Source of the DNA: Desulfobacterales bacterium
Lineage (GTDB): Bacteria; Desulfobacterota; Desulfobacteria; Desulfobacterales; JAFDCJ01
Direction of reading: 5' to 3'
NCBI GenBank assembly: GCA_020345785.1
Contig: CP070771.1
Span: forward strand, 397,246 to 412,435
DNA: 15,190 nt
Below are positions 1 through 7,530 of the stretch, piece after piece (position 1 is the stretch's first letter; every line of letters begins with the position of its first letter). The translations under genes and the position numbers were made by a program. The notes beneath the pieces were generated by a model. That model saw only the letters and a program-made list of their open reading frames with translations, was not told the origin of the DNA and made no database searches.

Positions 1-1200
1 AGCAATGCATTTTTCATCCATCTGGGATTCTCCACGATTCTGGGTACGGGTGGAATGGCCCTAATTGCCCAGGCCTTCGGAAGAAGGGATTATGATCATG
101 CAGCCGATGTGTTCAAGCAAAGCATTCTTTTGGCCTTAATTACCGGTGCTATGGAGGCAGCAGCCGGACTGCTGATTGCACCGGCCTACATTAAATTTTT
201 TGGCGGCGCCGGAAAATCACTCCTATGGGGGATTCAATATTTTCAAATTTTCGCCATTTCATTTTTATTCATGATTTTGCTGTATACGGTCGGCAACTGT
301 TACCGGGGAATGGGAGACACCAAAACCCCCATGATCATTATGCTGCAGGCCAATTTGCTCAACATTTTATTGGATCCCGTTCTCATCTTCGGCTGGCTGG
401 GCCTGCCGGCCATGGGCGTGCGCGGAGCTGCTCTGGCTTCTTTGATTTCTCACATATATGCCGTAGGTGTCTATGGTTATCTTATTTTTGTCAAAGGCTC
501 TCACATTGATATAAGGGGAAAATGGCGACTGAGCGCCGGCATCACCAGAAAATGCTTATTTATTGGAATACCATCGGGTATGAATCATTTTTTGCTGGCA
601 GCCAATTTGCTCATCACCTATCGTGTCATCAGTGAATATGGAACGGCGGCAATCGCTTCGATCGGAATAGGGTTTCGCATACTTCAGGCCATTTACATAC
701 CGGTCATCGCGCTTGCATCGGCCATGGCCGCGATTGTCGGCCAGAATTACGGTGCCGGCAATTACGATAGAATTACCGCCACCTTCAAGCGGACCTGGAC
801 AATTTCCATGATATTTATGATTTTCTGTACGCTGATTTGTCGCCTGTTTCCCGAAACCATCATCGGCACATTCAGCAACGATTCCGAAGTTATCCGTTTC
901 GGTATAATTTATTTAATGATATTTTCACTGGGAAATGTCATGGTAGGAACAATCATGGTTACCGGGGCGGCCTTTCAGGGTTTAGGCAAAACGTATCCCA
1001 GCCTTGCGGGTGCTGTGCTGGATAACGCCCTGTTTGCCGGCCTGGTGTTTACCTTACCGGTATATTTCAACTGGGGAATTCAATCAATCTGGTGGATTAA
1101 AGTAGCAACCGCCGCCTTTGAATCGCTGGTGGTGGCGGTATGGCTGAAAGCTGAGTTGCAGCGGATTCGCTCGCGCATGTCACTGATTACCTCGCCCTGA
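1..1200 (+). CDS. MATE-family multidrug/sodium antiporter, 5' end outside window
   Basis: An open frame runs from the first base to the TGA at 1198-1200 (399 residues). MATE proteins are usually about 450 residues, so roughly 50 N-terminal residues lie upstream. It is a polytopic inner-membrane protein with many hydrophobic helices. Family-typical stretches include NCYRGMGDTKTPM (about residues 99-111), a LLDPVLIFGWLGLPAMGVRG loop (about 123-142), MAAIVGQNYGAG (about 242-253) and GAAFQGLGKTYPS (about 322-334). The family exports cationic drugs or metabolites in exchange for Na+ or H+; the substrate here cannot be read from sequence. An ATG at 55 is internal to the conserved early domain (GMALIAQAFG) and is not the real start. 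The next gene begins 204 bp downstream after a mini-repeat, so co-transcription is uncertain. Family assignment is firm. Confidence 0.93.
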   Translation, partial: SNAFFIHLGFSTILGTGGMALIAQAFGRRDYDHAADVFKQSILLALITGAMEAAAGLLIAPAYIKFFGGAGKSLLWGIQYFQIFAISFLFMILLYTVGNCYRGMGDTKTPMIIMLQANLLNILLDPVLIFGWLGLPAMGVRGAALASLISHIYAVGVYGYLIFVKGSHIDIRGKWRLSAGITRKCLFIGIPSGMNHFLLAANLLITYRVISEYGTAAIASIGIGFRILQAIYIPVIALASAMAAIVGQNYGAGNYDRITATFKRTWTISMIFMIFCTLICRLFPETIIGTFSNDSEVIRFGIIYLMIFSLGNVMVGTIMVTGAAFQGLGKTYPSLAGAVLDNALFAGLVFTLPVYFNWGIQSIWWIKVATAAFESLVVAVWLKAELQRIRSRMSLITSP

Positions 1201-1211
1201 AAAACAGCGAT

Positions 1212-1238
1212 GTCCGTTGCAGCGGAAACATATTTTTT
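1212..1238 (+). terminator. Possible weak intrinsic terminator after the MATE gene
   Basis: Just after the MATE stop codon, TCCG (1212-1215) and CGGA (1223-1226) can pair, and a run of six T follows at 1233-1238. The stem is only four pairs and the T-run starts seven bases after it, so this is a weak candidate. Confidence 0.25.
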
Positions 1239-1294
1239 CCATAGAACCTGATAAAAATATTTTGATAAAGCATAAAAAAATGTGCAGTATAATA

Positions 1295-1390
1295 TAATTA
1301 ATCCGCGGACCTTCAATCTAACAATTTTCTTCAGTTTAGAAAAAGCAATTTATAATCCTGAATGTACTATTTTTCAGGGCGGATTAATTC
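1295..1390 (+). repeat. 96-bp palindromic-ended mini-repeat, copy A (MITE-like)
   Basis: The left end AATTAATCCGC (1296-1306) is the exact reverse complement of the right end GCGGATTAATT (1379-1389). The interior aligns with the reverse complement of copy B (shared TTCTTCAGTTT, CCTTCAAT, AGCAAT). The last part, CTATTTTTCAGGGCGGA (1367-1383), is identical over 17 bases to copy C at 7611-7627. There is no coding capacity. Size, terminal inverted repeats and TA-rich ends fit a non-autonomous MITE-like element, possibly mobilised by a TA-targeting transposase; no such transposase is in the window. The copy ends one base before the ribosome binding site of the ATPase gene, so it forms most of that gene's leader. 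Confidence 0.85.
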
Positions 1391-1403
1391 GGGAGATTTT
1401 CTT

Positions 1404-2141
1404 ATGCATCTTAAAACAGTCATTTTAAACCCTGAAAAATACCCAACTCGTGACCACTATCCATTTAACTTGGACTTGTTTCAAAAAACGCGGCGCATCA
1501 CATTTGAGACACCGGTCACTTTTTTTGCGGGCGAAAACGGTTCCGGCAAATCGACCTTGCTGGAGGCCATTACCCGAAAGTGCGGTATTTACATATGGCA
1601 GGGCATGCATCGGCCGCGTTTTAACGCAAGTCCCTATGAGAAAAGCCTTTACAAAACCATTGATATCGAGTGGAGCAACGGCCAAAAAGTGCAGGGGTCC
1701 TTTTTCGGTTCACAGATATTCAACAATTTTGCCCAAATTTTAGATGAATGGCTGACCATGGACCCGGGATTGCTCGATTATTTCGGCGGAAAATCTCTAA
1801 TGGCCCAATCTCACGGTCAATCTTTGATGGCCTTTTTTCAATCACGTTTCAAAATCAAGGGACTCTACTTGCTGGATGAGCCGGAGACGGCCCTGTCTCC
1901 CAAAACGCAGCTGCAGCTCTTGAGTCTATTGGCAGCCGTGACCCGCACTGGCAAGGCGCAGTTCATTATCGCGACGCATTCACCGATTTTGCTGGCCTGT
2001 TCCGGTGCAAAGATTTTAAGTTTCGACAAGAGTCCTGTGAAAAAAATTGATTATAAGGACACAGATCATTATCGGATCTACAAAGATTTCATGGCGGATC
2101 CCGCTAAATTTCTGATCGGGGGGTATCCATGCCAATCCTAA
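1404..2141 (+). CDS. Single-domain AAA/ABC-type ATPase, COG3910-like
   Basis: A 245-residue soluble P-loop ATPase. Walker A is GENGSGKST (residues 43-51), an ABC-like signature SHGQS is at 136-140, Walker B is GLYLLDEPETALSP (D158, E159), and the switch histidine is in IATHSP (H192). The run PVTFFAGENGSGKSTLLEAI with a C-terminal YKDTDHYRIYKDF is what I know from the uncharacterised COG3910 'predicted ATPase' group. The frame stays open to an ATG at 1362, but that lies inside mini-repeat A and has no ribosome binding site. The ATG at 1404 is preceded by GGGAG at 1391-1395 with 8-base spacing, so 1404 is chosen. Its last 13 bases overlap the ABC exporter gene, implying translational coupling. 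Function is unknown; it lacks membrane segments and is not itself a transporter. Confidence 0.88.
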   Translation: MHLKTVILNPEKYPTRDHYPFNLDLFQKTRRITFETPVTFFAGENGSGKSTLLEAITRKCGIYIWQGMHRPRFNASPYEKSLYKTIDIEWSNGQKVQGSFFGSQIFNNFAQILDEWLTMDPGLLDYFGGKSLMAQSHGQSLMAFFQSRFKIKGLYLLDEPETALSPKTQLQLLSLLAAVTRTGKAQFIIATHSPILLACSGAKILSFDKSPVKKIDYKDTDHYRIYKDFMADPAKFLIGGYPCQS

Positions 2142-3859
2142 AAAGGCTTTTTCTGCTTCTGGCTCCTTACTGGAAGACCATTATCATCAGCGCGATCTTG
2201 CTCGTTGGACGCGCGGGTCTGGAGCTGGTGCCGCCGCTTTTTCAGAAAGAAATTATCGATGAGATCATCACGGCCCGCAACCTGACTTATCTGGGAGTCG
2301 TCATCACGGCGCTAATTATTGTCTATGCCTTGAATCAACTGGTTCAAATCGGTGACAACTACGTGCGCCATGCGCTGGGGGAAAAATTTATTTTCGATCT
2401 GCGCGTTCGCCTGTATGCCTACCTGCAAAAAATGTCCCTGTCTTTTTTCGAGCGTACTTCAACCGGCGAGTTGATGTCCCGCGTTACCAATGACCTTAGT
2501 GCCCTGGAACATTTTGTCACCCATGGCTCGGCCCTGACAGCCGTTGACCTTTTGCGCCTGGTCGGAGGAATGATCATTCTTTTTGTGCTGGATTATCGCC
2601 TGGCCGCCCTGGTCATGATTCCGGTACCGATCCTGGCCCTGGCGTTTCGTAATTACAATACCAAGATACGGCCTATTTATCGCCGGGTGCGGGCGCGCCT
2701 GGGAGACATCAATGCCAAACTGCAGGACAACCTTTCGGGTATTCGAGTTATCCAGGCCTTCGCCCGTGAAGACCTGGAATATCAGCGCTTTTCCAAAGAG
2801 AGTGAGCGTTACTACCATGCCCGGGTAAAAGGTATCCGGTACTGGTCCATTTTCTTTCCGGCAATCAGGTTTTTTAGCGCAATGGGAATCGTAATTGTAT
2901 TGGGGGTCGGATCTATCATGGTCGTCAAGGATCAGCTGACATTAGGAACCCTGGTGGCCTTTCTTGCTTACATCACCTCAATTTATGACCCTATCAATCG
3001 TCTGACGGAGGTGGATAATATATTTCAGGAAGCCATCGCCGCCGGTGAACGCATCTTCGAACTGCTGGATGAAACGACGGAGGTCAAAGACGCACCCGAT
3101 GCAATCGAATTGCCTGCCGTGCGGGGTGAGATGGTTTTCGAACACGTTCATTTTCAATACGGCAGCGGCGACCAGGTTCTGAAAGCCATCAGCTTTACAA
3201 TGGCACCAGGTGAAATGGTGGCCCTGGTAGGCCCCAGCGGAGCAGGTAAAACCAGCATCGCCAATCTGATCTGCCGGTTTTATGACCCCTGCCAGGGGAC
3301 CGTGTCAGTTGATGGTTACGATCTTCGCCATATTAGGCTGGCTTCGTTGCGGCGTCAGGTGGCGGTGGTGCTGCAGGATTCGTTCCTGTTTAACAATACC
3401 GTGGCCGAAAACCTGTTATACGGCAAACCGGATGCCACCGATGATGAATTGGCAGCCGCCGCCAGGGCCGCCAATGCCCATGACTTCATCATGCAGCTGC
3501 CGGATGGATATAACACCGAAATCGGTGAACGGGGCGTCAAATTAAGCGGTGGTCAAAAACAGCGCCTCGCCCTGGCGAGGGCGATTCTGGCCGACCCGCG
3601 CATCCTGATCCTGGATGAGGCAACGTCGTCAGTGGATGCCGAGGCCGAGTACCTGATACAGCAGGCCCTGGAAAGAGTGCTTGAAGGACGCACCGCGCTG
3701 GTCATCGCCCACCGCCTGAGCACGATTCGCAACGCCGATAAAATCATCGTGCTGGACCGAGGCCGGATCGCCGAAGTCGGCAATCACGAAAAATTAATGC
3801 AGCGCGGCGGGCTTTACAGCCAGCTCTATCGACGGCAGATGGAGATGGCGACGGTTTAA
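2129..3859 (+). CDS. ABC exporter, fused membrane and ATPase domains (MsbA/MdlB type)
   Basis: A 576-residue half-transporter of normal length that should dimerise in the inner membrane. The N-terminal half (about 10-300) carries six hydrophobic segments and the conserved FFERTSTGELMSRVTND loop (about 107-123). The ATPase half has Walker A GPSGAGKT (368-375), signature LSGGQ (472-476), Walker B ILILDE (492-497, catalytic E497) and the switch histidine H528 in IAHRLST. All catalytic residues are intact. The ATG at 2129 overlaps the preceding ATPase gene by 13 bases and has a G-rich ribosome binding site (2118-2123). The stop TAA at 3857-3859 lies in the first bases of mini-repeat B. The substrate could be lipid, drug or peptide; the sequence does not decide. 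The GC-richer look than the flanking spacers is normal for coding DNA here. Confidence 0.95.
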   Translation: MPILKRLFLLLAPYWKTIIISAILLVGRAGLELVPPLFQKEIIDEIITARNLTYLGVVITALIIVYALNQLVQIGDNYVRHALGEKFIFDLRVRLYAYLQKMSLSFFERTSTGELMSRVTNDLSALEHFVTHGSALTAVDLLRLVGGMIILFVLDYRLAALVMIPVPILALAFRNYNTKIRPIYRRVRARLGDINAKLQDNLSGIRVIQAFAREDLEYQRFSKESERYYHARVKGIRYWSIFFPAIRFFSAMGIVIVLGVGSIMVVKDQLTLGTLVAFLAYITSIYDPINRLTEVDNIFQEAIAAGERIFELLDETTEVKDAPDAIELPAVRGEMVFEHVHFQYGSGDQVLKAISFTMAPGEMVALVGPSGAGKTSIANLICRFYDPCQGTVSVDGYDLRHIRLASLRRQVAVVLQDSFLFNNTVAENLLYGKPDATDDELAAAARAANAHDFIMQLPDGYNTEIGERGVKLSGGQKQRLALARAILADPRILILDEATSSVDAEAEYLIQQALERVLEGRTALVIAHRLSTIRNADKIIVLDRGRIAEVGNHEKLMQRGGLYSQLYRRQMEMATV

Positions 3860-3952
3860 TTAATCCGCCCTATATATTGCTGTTAGAGGGTTGTAGATTG
3901 CTCTTTGCAAACTGAAGAAGGCTGCTAAATTGAAGGGCTGGCGGATTAATTA
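3857..3952 (-). repeat. 96-bp palindromic-ended mini-repeat, copy B (inverted relative to A)
   Basis: TAATTAATCCGC (3857-3868) is the exact reverse complement of GCGGATTAATTA (3941-3952). Total length is 96, the same as copy A, and the interior matches A only when reverse-complemented, so A and B face opposite ways. If the element proper begins at ATTAATCCGC, it is flanked by TA on both sides, as expected from TA target duplication. The first three bases double as the stop codon of the ABC exporter gene. Confidence 0.85.
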
Positions 3953-3965
3953 TTTTATGCTTCGC

Positions 3966-3987
3966 ATTTTTCAGGCTACAGTAATTA
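3966..3987 (+). repeat. Degenerate end fragment of the same mini-repeat family
   Basis: Starting 13 bases past copy B, 22 bases match the right end of copy C (7613-7634) at 18 positions. ATTTTTCAGG and AGTAATTA are both kept and only the central GCGG is changed, to CTAC. This suggests an older, decayed copy next to B. From 3988 to 4173 I see only AT-rich spacer with a short palindrome, ATAAAT-A-ATTTAT, near 4120-4132. Confidence 0.45.
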
Positions 3988-4173
3988 AACAATTTTCCGG
4001 CCAGTCAAAAAAATCAGCTTCACGATAAATACCACCCCGAAAGGTGATTGTGTAAATAAAGCATTGATTGCTAAGCGATTCTACCAACACTTTTGCCGGG
4101 GCAAGTCGCACGAGCATAAATAATTTATTGTCCGCGAATTGTCTGCGTGTGTCTGTAGTCTAAGTATTGACCC

Positions 4174-4205
4174 AATCAACCAGTCAACTAATTAACTATT
4201 CAACC
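4174..4205. repeat. Four tandem 8-base units at the 3' end of the QueG-like gene
   Basis: The units are AATCAACC, AGTCAACT, AATTAACT and ATTCAACC: a degenerate octamer array followed directly by another CAAC. The array runs across the TGA stop codon (4200-4202, minus strand) of the neighbouring gene. It is a short imperfect microsatellite with no evident function. Confidence 0.6.
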
Positions 4206-4997
4206 CAACTTTGCCACCGGGTTTTTAAAACTACAGGGTACGAGCGCTGCACATTTGCCGCAAACATGGGTGCTTTCCGGAAGATCGGAAAAGTAATCCA
4301 GGGTCCTGCGATTATCATTAAGCCTATCCCAGCAAATTCGCCGGTCGAAGCCGTTCTCGCTGAGTGCCTCCACCGGACAGGCTTTTATGCACTTACCGCA
4401 TTCCTTGCCGGCTTTAAGCAGACAGGCTTCTTCGGTTTGGATCAGCCGATGATCTCCCAGCTCCGCTTCGCTCACGAGACTTCCCAGCCGACCCGTGCAA
4501 CCCACGGGTGTAATCAACAGATGATTGACTCCAAAACGTCCCAAGTTCACCAGGTGAGCCAAATGTTTATGGGACCAGCGCGCCATCAGCTTGACATCAT
4601 CAAAGTTGTGGGTTGCCGGTGTTAAACCTGATTGATATCCATGTTCATTTAAAAAATTTCCCAAGGCCTGGCTTAACCGGCCGATGAGATCGTTCGTTTG
4701 AACATATGCGACGCCCCATTCGCGACAGGGATGCTCGCCTGTTTTGTTTGCTTTAACCAGCTCTTTTTTAAACGGGATATAAAACACGATGACAGACTTT
4801 GCCGTCGGCAGAAGATCCCGCGGGAGAAGATGATCATCCGCCGCAATCTGCGGCAATTGATCAAACCTTGCATCAATCGGTGCCGCAGTCAGCAGCGGCG
4901 TCTGCCACCAGCCGTCGGTTCCCAGGCGATAAGGTTCTTCATCTACATATTGTTTGGCAAATTCTCTTAATTGATCGACGGTAATTGTGTTGGTCAT
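4200..4997 (-). CDS. QueG-like (epoxyqueuosine-reductase-related) 4Fe-4S protein
   Basis: 265 residues, shorter than true QueG (about 350 or more) and without its C-terminal repeat domain. Residues about 145-190 (WSHKHLAHLVNLGRFGVNHL, then LITPVGCTGRLGS) match the core of the QueG/reductive-dehalogenase-related fold. Eight cysteines near the C-terminus (C192, C200, C203, C207 followed by Pro, C222, C246, C249, C255) can hold two 4Fe-4S clusters. The second motif is HVCGKCAALVPCSFKNP, not the CPWN-type ending of QueG. It is therefore best called a QueG-like cytoplasmic redox protein of unknown substrate, not queG. The start ATG at 4997 has AAGGAG 12 bases upstream, a rather long spacing. It is transcribed away from the sigma-54 activator gene, with 595 bp between the two starts. 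Confidence 0.82.
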   Translation of the reverse strand: MTNTITVDQLREFAKQYVDEEPYRLGTDGWWQTPLLTAAPIDARFDQLPQIAADDHLLPRDLLPTAKSVIVFYIPFKKELVKANKTGEHPCREWGVAYVQTNDLIGRLSQALGNFLNEHGYQSGLTPATHNFDDVKLMARWSHKHLAHLVNLGRFGVNHLLITPVGCTGRLGSLVSEAELGDHRLIQTEEACLLKAGKECGKCIKACPVEALSENGFDRRICWDRLNDNRRTLDYFSDLPESTHVCGKCAALVPCSFKNPVAKLG

Positions 4998-5253
4998 GAT
5001 TGCAAAGTTCTCCTTCTTCAGGAATCAATTTTTTTTAAGGCTAAAGCGCTAGTCTCATCTCATTAGAATTCTGTAATCAACAATTACGGGTAAATCTTTG
5101 GGGTCAGCTTTTCTGATATTATACACGATAAAATCCTCTGCAACTGAAATTGCCCGAGAGACGATTGTCCAATATTCTGTTATTCCCGCATTCCGTTTTT
5201 TAGATCAGCGATATTAGATTGGCAATTTATATCTTATATCATTCGAAATTCAA

Positions 5254-5334
5254 TATAATTTCATTTTTTTCTTGATTAAAGGCAATTTCTAAGTTACAGA
5301 AAATAAATACCACAATGTGCCAAAGCATTTGAAG
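5254..5334 (+). promoter_or_regulatory. Duplicated leader block, copy 1 (upstream of the activator gene)
   Basis: This 81-bp block aligns nearly end to end with 7752-7830. Both share TATAATTTC at the left, CTTGATT, a TAC(A/G)-like middle and ATACCACnATGTGnCAAA at the right. Within it, TTGATT (5272-5277) and TACAGA (5295-5300) are 17 bases apart, as in a sigma-70 promoter. CCAC-AAT-GTGC (5310-5320), a near-palindrome, sits about where transcription would start. It ends 258 bases before the activator ATG. The rest of the 595-bp spacer (4998-5592) is AT-rich. It contains four TCTGA motifs (5473, 5483, 5504, 5533), two of them in identical ATTCTGACT contexts (5502-5510 and 5531-5539). No gene is seen in it. 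Confidence 0.5.
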
Positions 5335-5592
5335 ACGATAAGAATCAATCAGAGGGGCGGCTGGGGACCAGTCATCATTCTTACTTTATTTTATATTTCA
5401 CGCAACTCAATTCAATAAAAGGCAGTGACATAAAAATTTTCTCTCTCATCTTACGACTACTTCAGATCTGTATCTGACATCGTCTGAATGATCGGACCGG
5501 CATTCTGACTTCAATCTCGAAGAATTCTCTATTCTGACTGCCTTTACTCATATTTTAATTAATCTGGCTTTCTGTGAACTTTGAGGCTTGAG

Positions 5593-6990
5593 ATGAATGT
5601 AGCTAACGATTTATTTCCTGATCAAAATTTCACCAAAACTCTGGTGGATGCCTTTCCTTGCGGCTTGCTCGTTGTTGACGAACAGGGTCGCATCCGGATA
5701 GTAAACGACCTTCTTGAACGGGCCTTAAAAATTGACAGGAAAGCGTCAATCGGCAAAGCCACCGGGAATGTACTGGGATGTCTGCATGCATCTGAACATC
5801 CAAAAGGATGCGGATTTTCAGAGTGCTGTGAATTCTGCGAGGTTCTGAAACTCACTTTTCAGGTGCTCACAACAAAGCAAAAGCAAACCGGGAGAGCCAA
5901 TATGCAGCTTGTCATCAACGGACGATTGAGAGATTTGGCACTCATGCTCAGTGCTTTCCCGTTTACAATCAACAATAAATCATATTGTCTTCTTGCTATA
6001 GAAAACCACTACGCCCTGAAGTACTCCAATTCGGAAGATACAAAAGAAGGATTTAGAGGCATTATTGGCAACAGCAGCAATATGCAGGATTTGTTTGACA
6101 CCATTCGGCAGGTTGCCCCAACGGACGCGGCGGTGCTGATCCAGGGTGAAAGTGGAACCGGCAAAGAACTAGTTGCATTGGCAACGCACAGGGAGAGCCC
6201 CCGCGCAAACAAACACTTTGTTCCGGTTAATTGCGGGGCTTTGCCTGAAGGGTTACTTGAATCAGAGCTTTTCGGACATATCAAAGGCGCTTTTACCGGA
6301 GCACACCGTGATAGAAAGGGACGGTTTGAGCTGGCTGACGGCGGGACGGTTTTTCTAGATGAAATAGGCGAGTTGAGCTCTGCCATGCAGGTCAAGCTAT
6401 TACGCGTGCTTCAAGATGGGTCTTTCGAGCCGGTCGGAAGTGAACGTACGGTAAAAGTCAATATAAGAGTCATCAGCGCAACGAACAAAAATTTAGATGA
6501 TGAGGTGCTGGCCGGACGATTTCGCAAAGACTTATATTACCGGCTGTGCGTAATGCCCATTACAGTTATTCCTCTACGGGAACGAAGAGAGGATATTCCT
6601 TTTCTAATCGATCATTTTCTAAACCGCTACGCTGAAGAAAGTCCGGCGAAAAAGATCAGACTTTCCCCGTCAGCGCTATCCATACTAATGAAACATTCCT
6701 GGCCCGGCAATGTGCGTGAACTGCAGAATGTGATTCAATTCGCGCTGGTTAAATCCAGGGGGACCGTTATCAAACCCGAGCATCTTCCGCCGGTTCTCCA
6801 GGCTTATATGGCAAATACACGCCTGCCGCGGCATCATGAGCCAAGTCTCAAAGAGGCCGAGGTCTTTAAGGCACTGGTAAAAACCAATGGCAATCGGCTG
6901 CGAGCTGCTGAACTTTTAGGCGTTTCCCGGTCAACATTGTATCGATTTTTTTCAGACCATTGTAAAAACTCTATCGACTCCTGCCCTTAA
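5593..6990 (+). CDS. Sigma-54-dependent transcriptional activator (PAS, AAA+, Fis-type HTH)
   Basis: 465 residues from the ATG at 5593, which has GAGG six bases upstream; an in-frame TTG at 5581 is the less likely start. Residues about 13-130 form a PAS-like sensor with cysteines C63, C73, C78, C79 and C82. The AAA+ domain (about 155-390) has Walker A GESGTGKE (185-192), an intact sigma-54 contact loop GAFTGA (232-237), Walker B with D256/E257 in VFLDEIGE, and FRKDLYYRL carrying the arginine region. The C-terminus (about 420-460, NRLRAAELLGVSRSTLYRFF) is a Fis-type helix-turn-helix. There is no receiver domain, so the signal is probably sensed directly in the cytoplasm, perhaps redox or metal through the cysteines (inference). 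The protein should activate sigma-54 promoters, and one lies about 350 bp beyond its stop codon. Confidence 0.94.
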   Translation: MNVANDLFPDQNFTKTLVDAFPCGLLVVDEQGRIRIVNDLLERALKIDRKASIGKATGNVLGCLHASEHPKGCGFSECCEFCEVLKLTFQVLTTKQKQTGRANMQLVINGRLRDLALMLSAFPFTINNKSYCLLAIENHYALKYSNSEDTKEGFRGIIGNSSNMQDLFDTIRQVAPTDAAVLIQGESGTGKELVALATHRESPRANKHFVPVNCGALPEGLLESELFGHIKGAFTGAHRDRKGRFELADGGTVFLDEIGELSSAMQVKLLRVLQDGSFEPVGSERTVKVNIRVISATNKNLDDEVLAGRFRKDLYYRLCVMPITVIPLRERREDIPFLIDHFLNRYAEESPAKKIRLSPSALSILMKHSWPGNVRELQNVIQFALVKSRGTVIKPEHLPPVLQAYMANTRLPRHHEPSLKEAEVFKALVKTNGNRLRAAELLGVSRSTLYRFFSDHCKNSIDSCP

Positions 6991-7085
6991 TCTCACCTAT
7001 CTTCCCTCCTGTTACCAAGTTTGCCTCATTCTCATTTCGACAAAAATAAAATAAAGCCCGGCAAAATGGAGCCGGCATGCGATTA

Positions 7086-7231
7086 GTGTTTCATCAACTG
7101 TGTCATCGTGTCGCATTGAACAATGACGCGATAAAAATAGGTCATTAAGCATCATTTCTCCGTCAACCATCTGAAATTAAATCAATAAATAAATCATACC
7201 GCTGATCTTGATCGTCTAGTGGTGTTTCATC
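7086..7231. promoter_or_regulatory. Candidate upstream activator sites: imperfect palindrome and 10-bp direct repeat
   Basis: ATCGTGTCGCATTG (7105-7118) and CAATGACGCGAT (7121-7132) form an imperfect inverted repeat, with one mismatch and a two-base bulge. GTGTTTCATC occurs at both 7086-7095 and 7222-7231. They lie about 110-255 bp upstream of the sigma-54 promoter at 7341, a range in which activator-binding sites can occur. The palindrome could instead be the 3' hairpin of the activator mRNA, though no T-run follows. Nothing else is seen in 6991-7340. Confidence 0.3.
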
Positions 7232-7340
7232 CAAGAACCTTGCCTGATAAGTTTCGGATAATAATGGACCCCGCCCCAACGATATAAAGTCATATAATTT
7301 CAATAGATTATCGTATCTGCCAAAAGTAATTACTACTTTC

Positions 7341-7355
7341 GGCACATATATTGCT
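7341..7355 (+). promoter_or_regulatory. Sigma-54 (RpoN) promoter, -24/-12
   Basis: GGCAC (7341-7345), five bases, then TTGCT (7351-7355). The invariant GG and GC are exactly ten bases apart. The only departure from the TGGCAC-N5-TTGC(A/T) consensus is C for T at the first position. Start of transcription is expected near 7366, giving a leader of about 45 bases before the ATG at 7411. It lies downstream of a gene for an activator with an intact GAFTGA loop and points the same way. Confidence 0.72.
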
Positions 7356-7410
7356 CTCAATTTAGACATGTTGTGATAAAAATTTAACGATAACAAAAAA
7401 GGAGGATAAA

Positions 7411-7503
7411 ATGACTGCAATTGCTACCACACTGGGAATTACCTTGTTTTTAACCCTGCTGGGTTGGATGATCTTGCGCTTTATTCAAAATAGAATTGAA
7501 TAA
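7411..7503 (+). CDS. 30-residue single-helix membrane peptide
   Basis: ATG at 7411, TAA at 7501-7503. AAAAAAGGAGG ends five bases before the start, among the best ribosome binding sites in the window. The product begins MTAIATTLGITLFLTL, continues LGWMILRFI and ends QNRIE: one hydrophobic helix of about 20 residues with a short basic/polar tail, so probably an inner-membrane peptide with the tail inside. I do not recognise it. Candidates in principle are a small accessory subunit, a membrane regulator or a type I toxin-like peptide; none is supported directly. It follows the sigma-54 promoter at 7341, with mini-repeat C starting 27 bases after its stop. A competing minus-strand frame over 7163-7420 lacks a ribosome binding site. 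Confidence 0.65.
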   Translation: MTAIATTLGITLFLTLLGWMILRFIQNRIE

Positions 7504-7530
7504 AGGTAACTGTAGTTTTCTACGAAAGGG

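Noticed and set aside
1362..1403. Longer N-terminus for the COG3910-like ATPase
   Set aside because: These codons lie inside mini-repeat A and lack a ribosome binding site; the ATG at 1404 has one.
4167..4625. Plus-strand 152-codon frame
   Set aside because: It lies opposite the QueG-like gene, which has clear family motifs; this frame has none and no ribosome binding site.
5140..5156. Minus-strand GGGCA...TTGCA before the QueG-like gene, as a sigma-54 promoter
   Set aside because: The GG to GC spacing is 11 instead of the required 10.
7163..7420. Minus-strand 85-codon frame beside the micropeptide
   Set aside because: It starts with TTG (or ATG at 7369) without any ribosome binding site, overlaps the sigma-54 promoter and the start of the better-supported micropeptide gene, and resembles no family I know. 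Its composition is protein-like enough that a decayed gene cannot be excluded.
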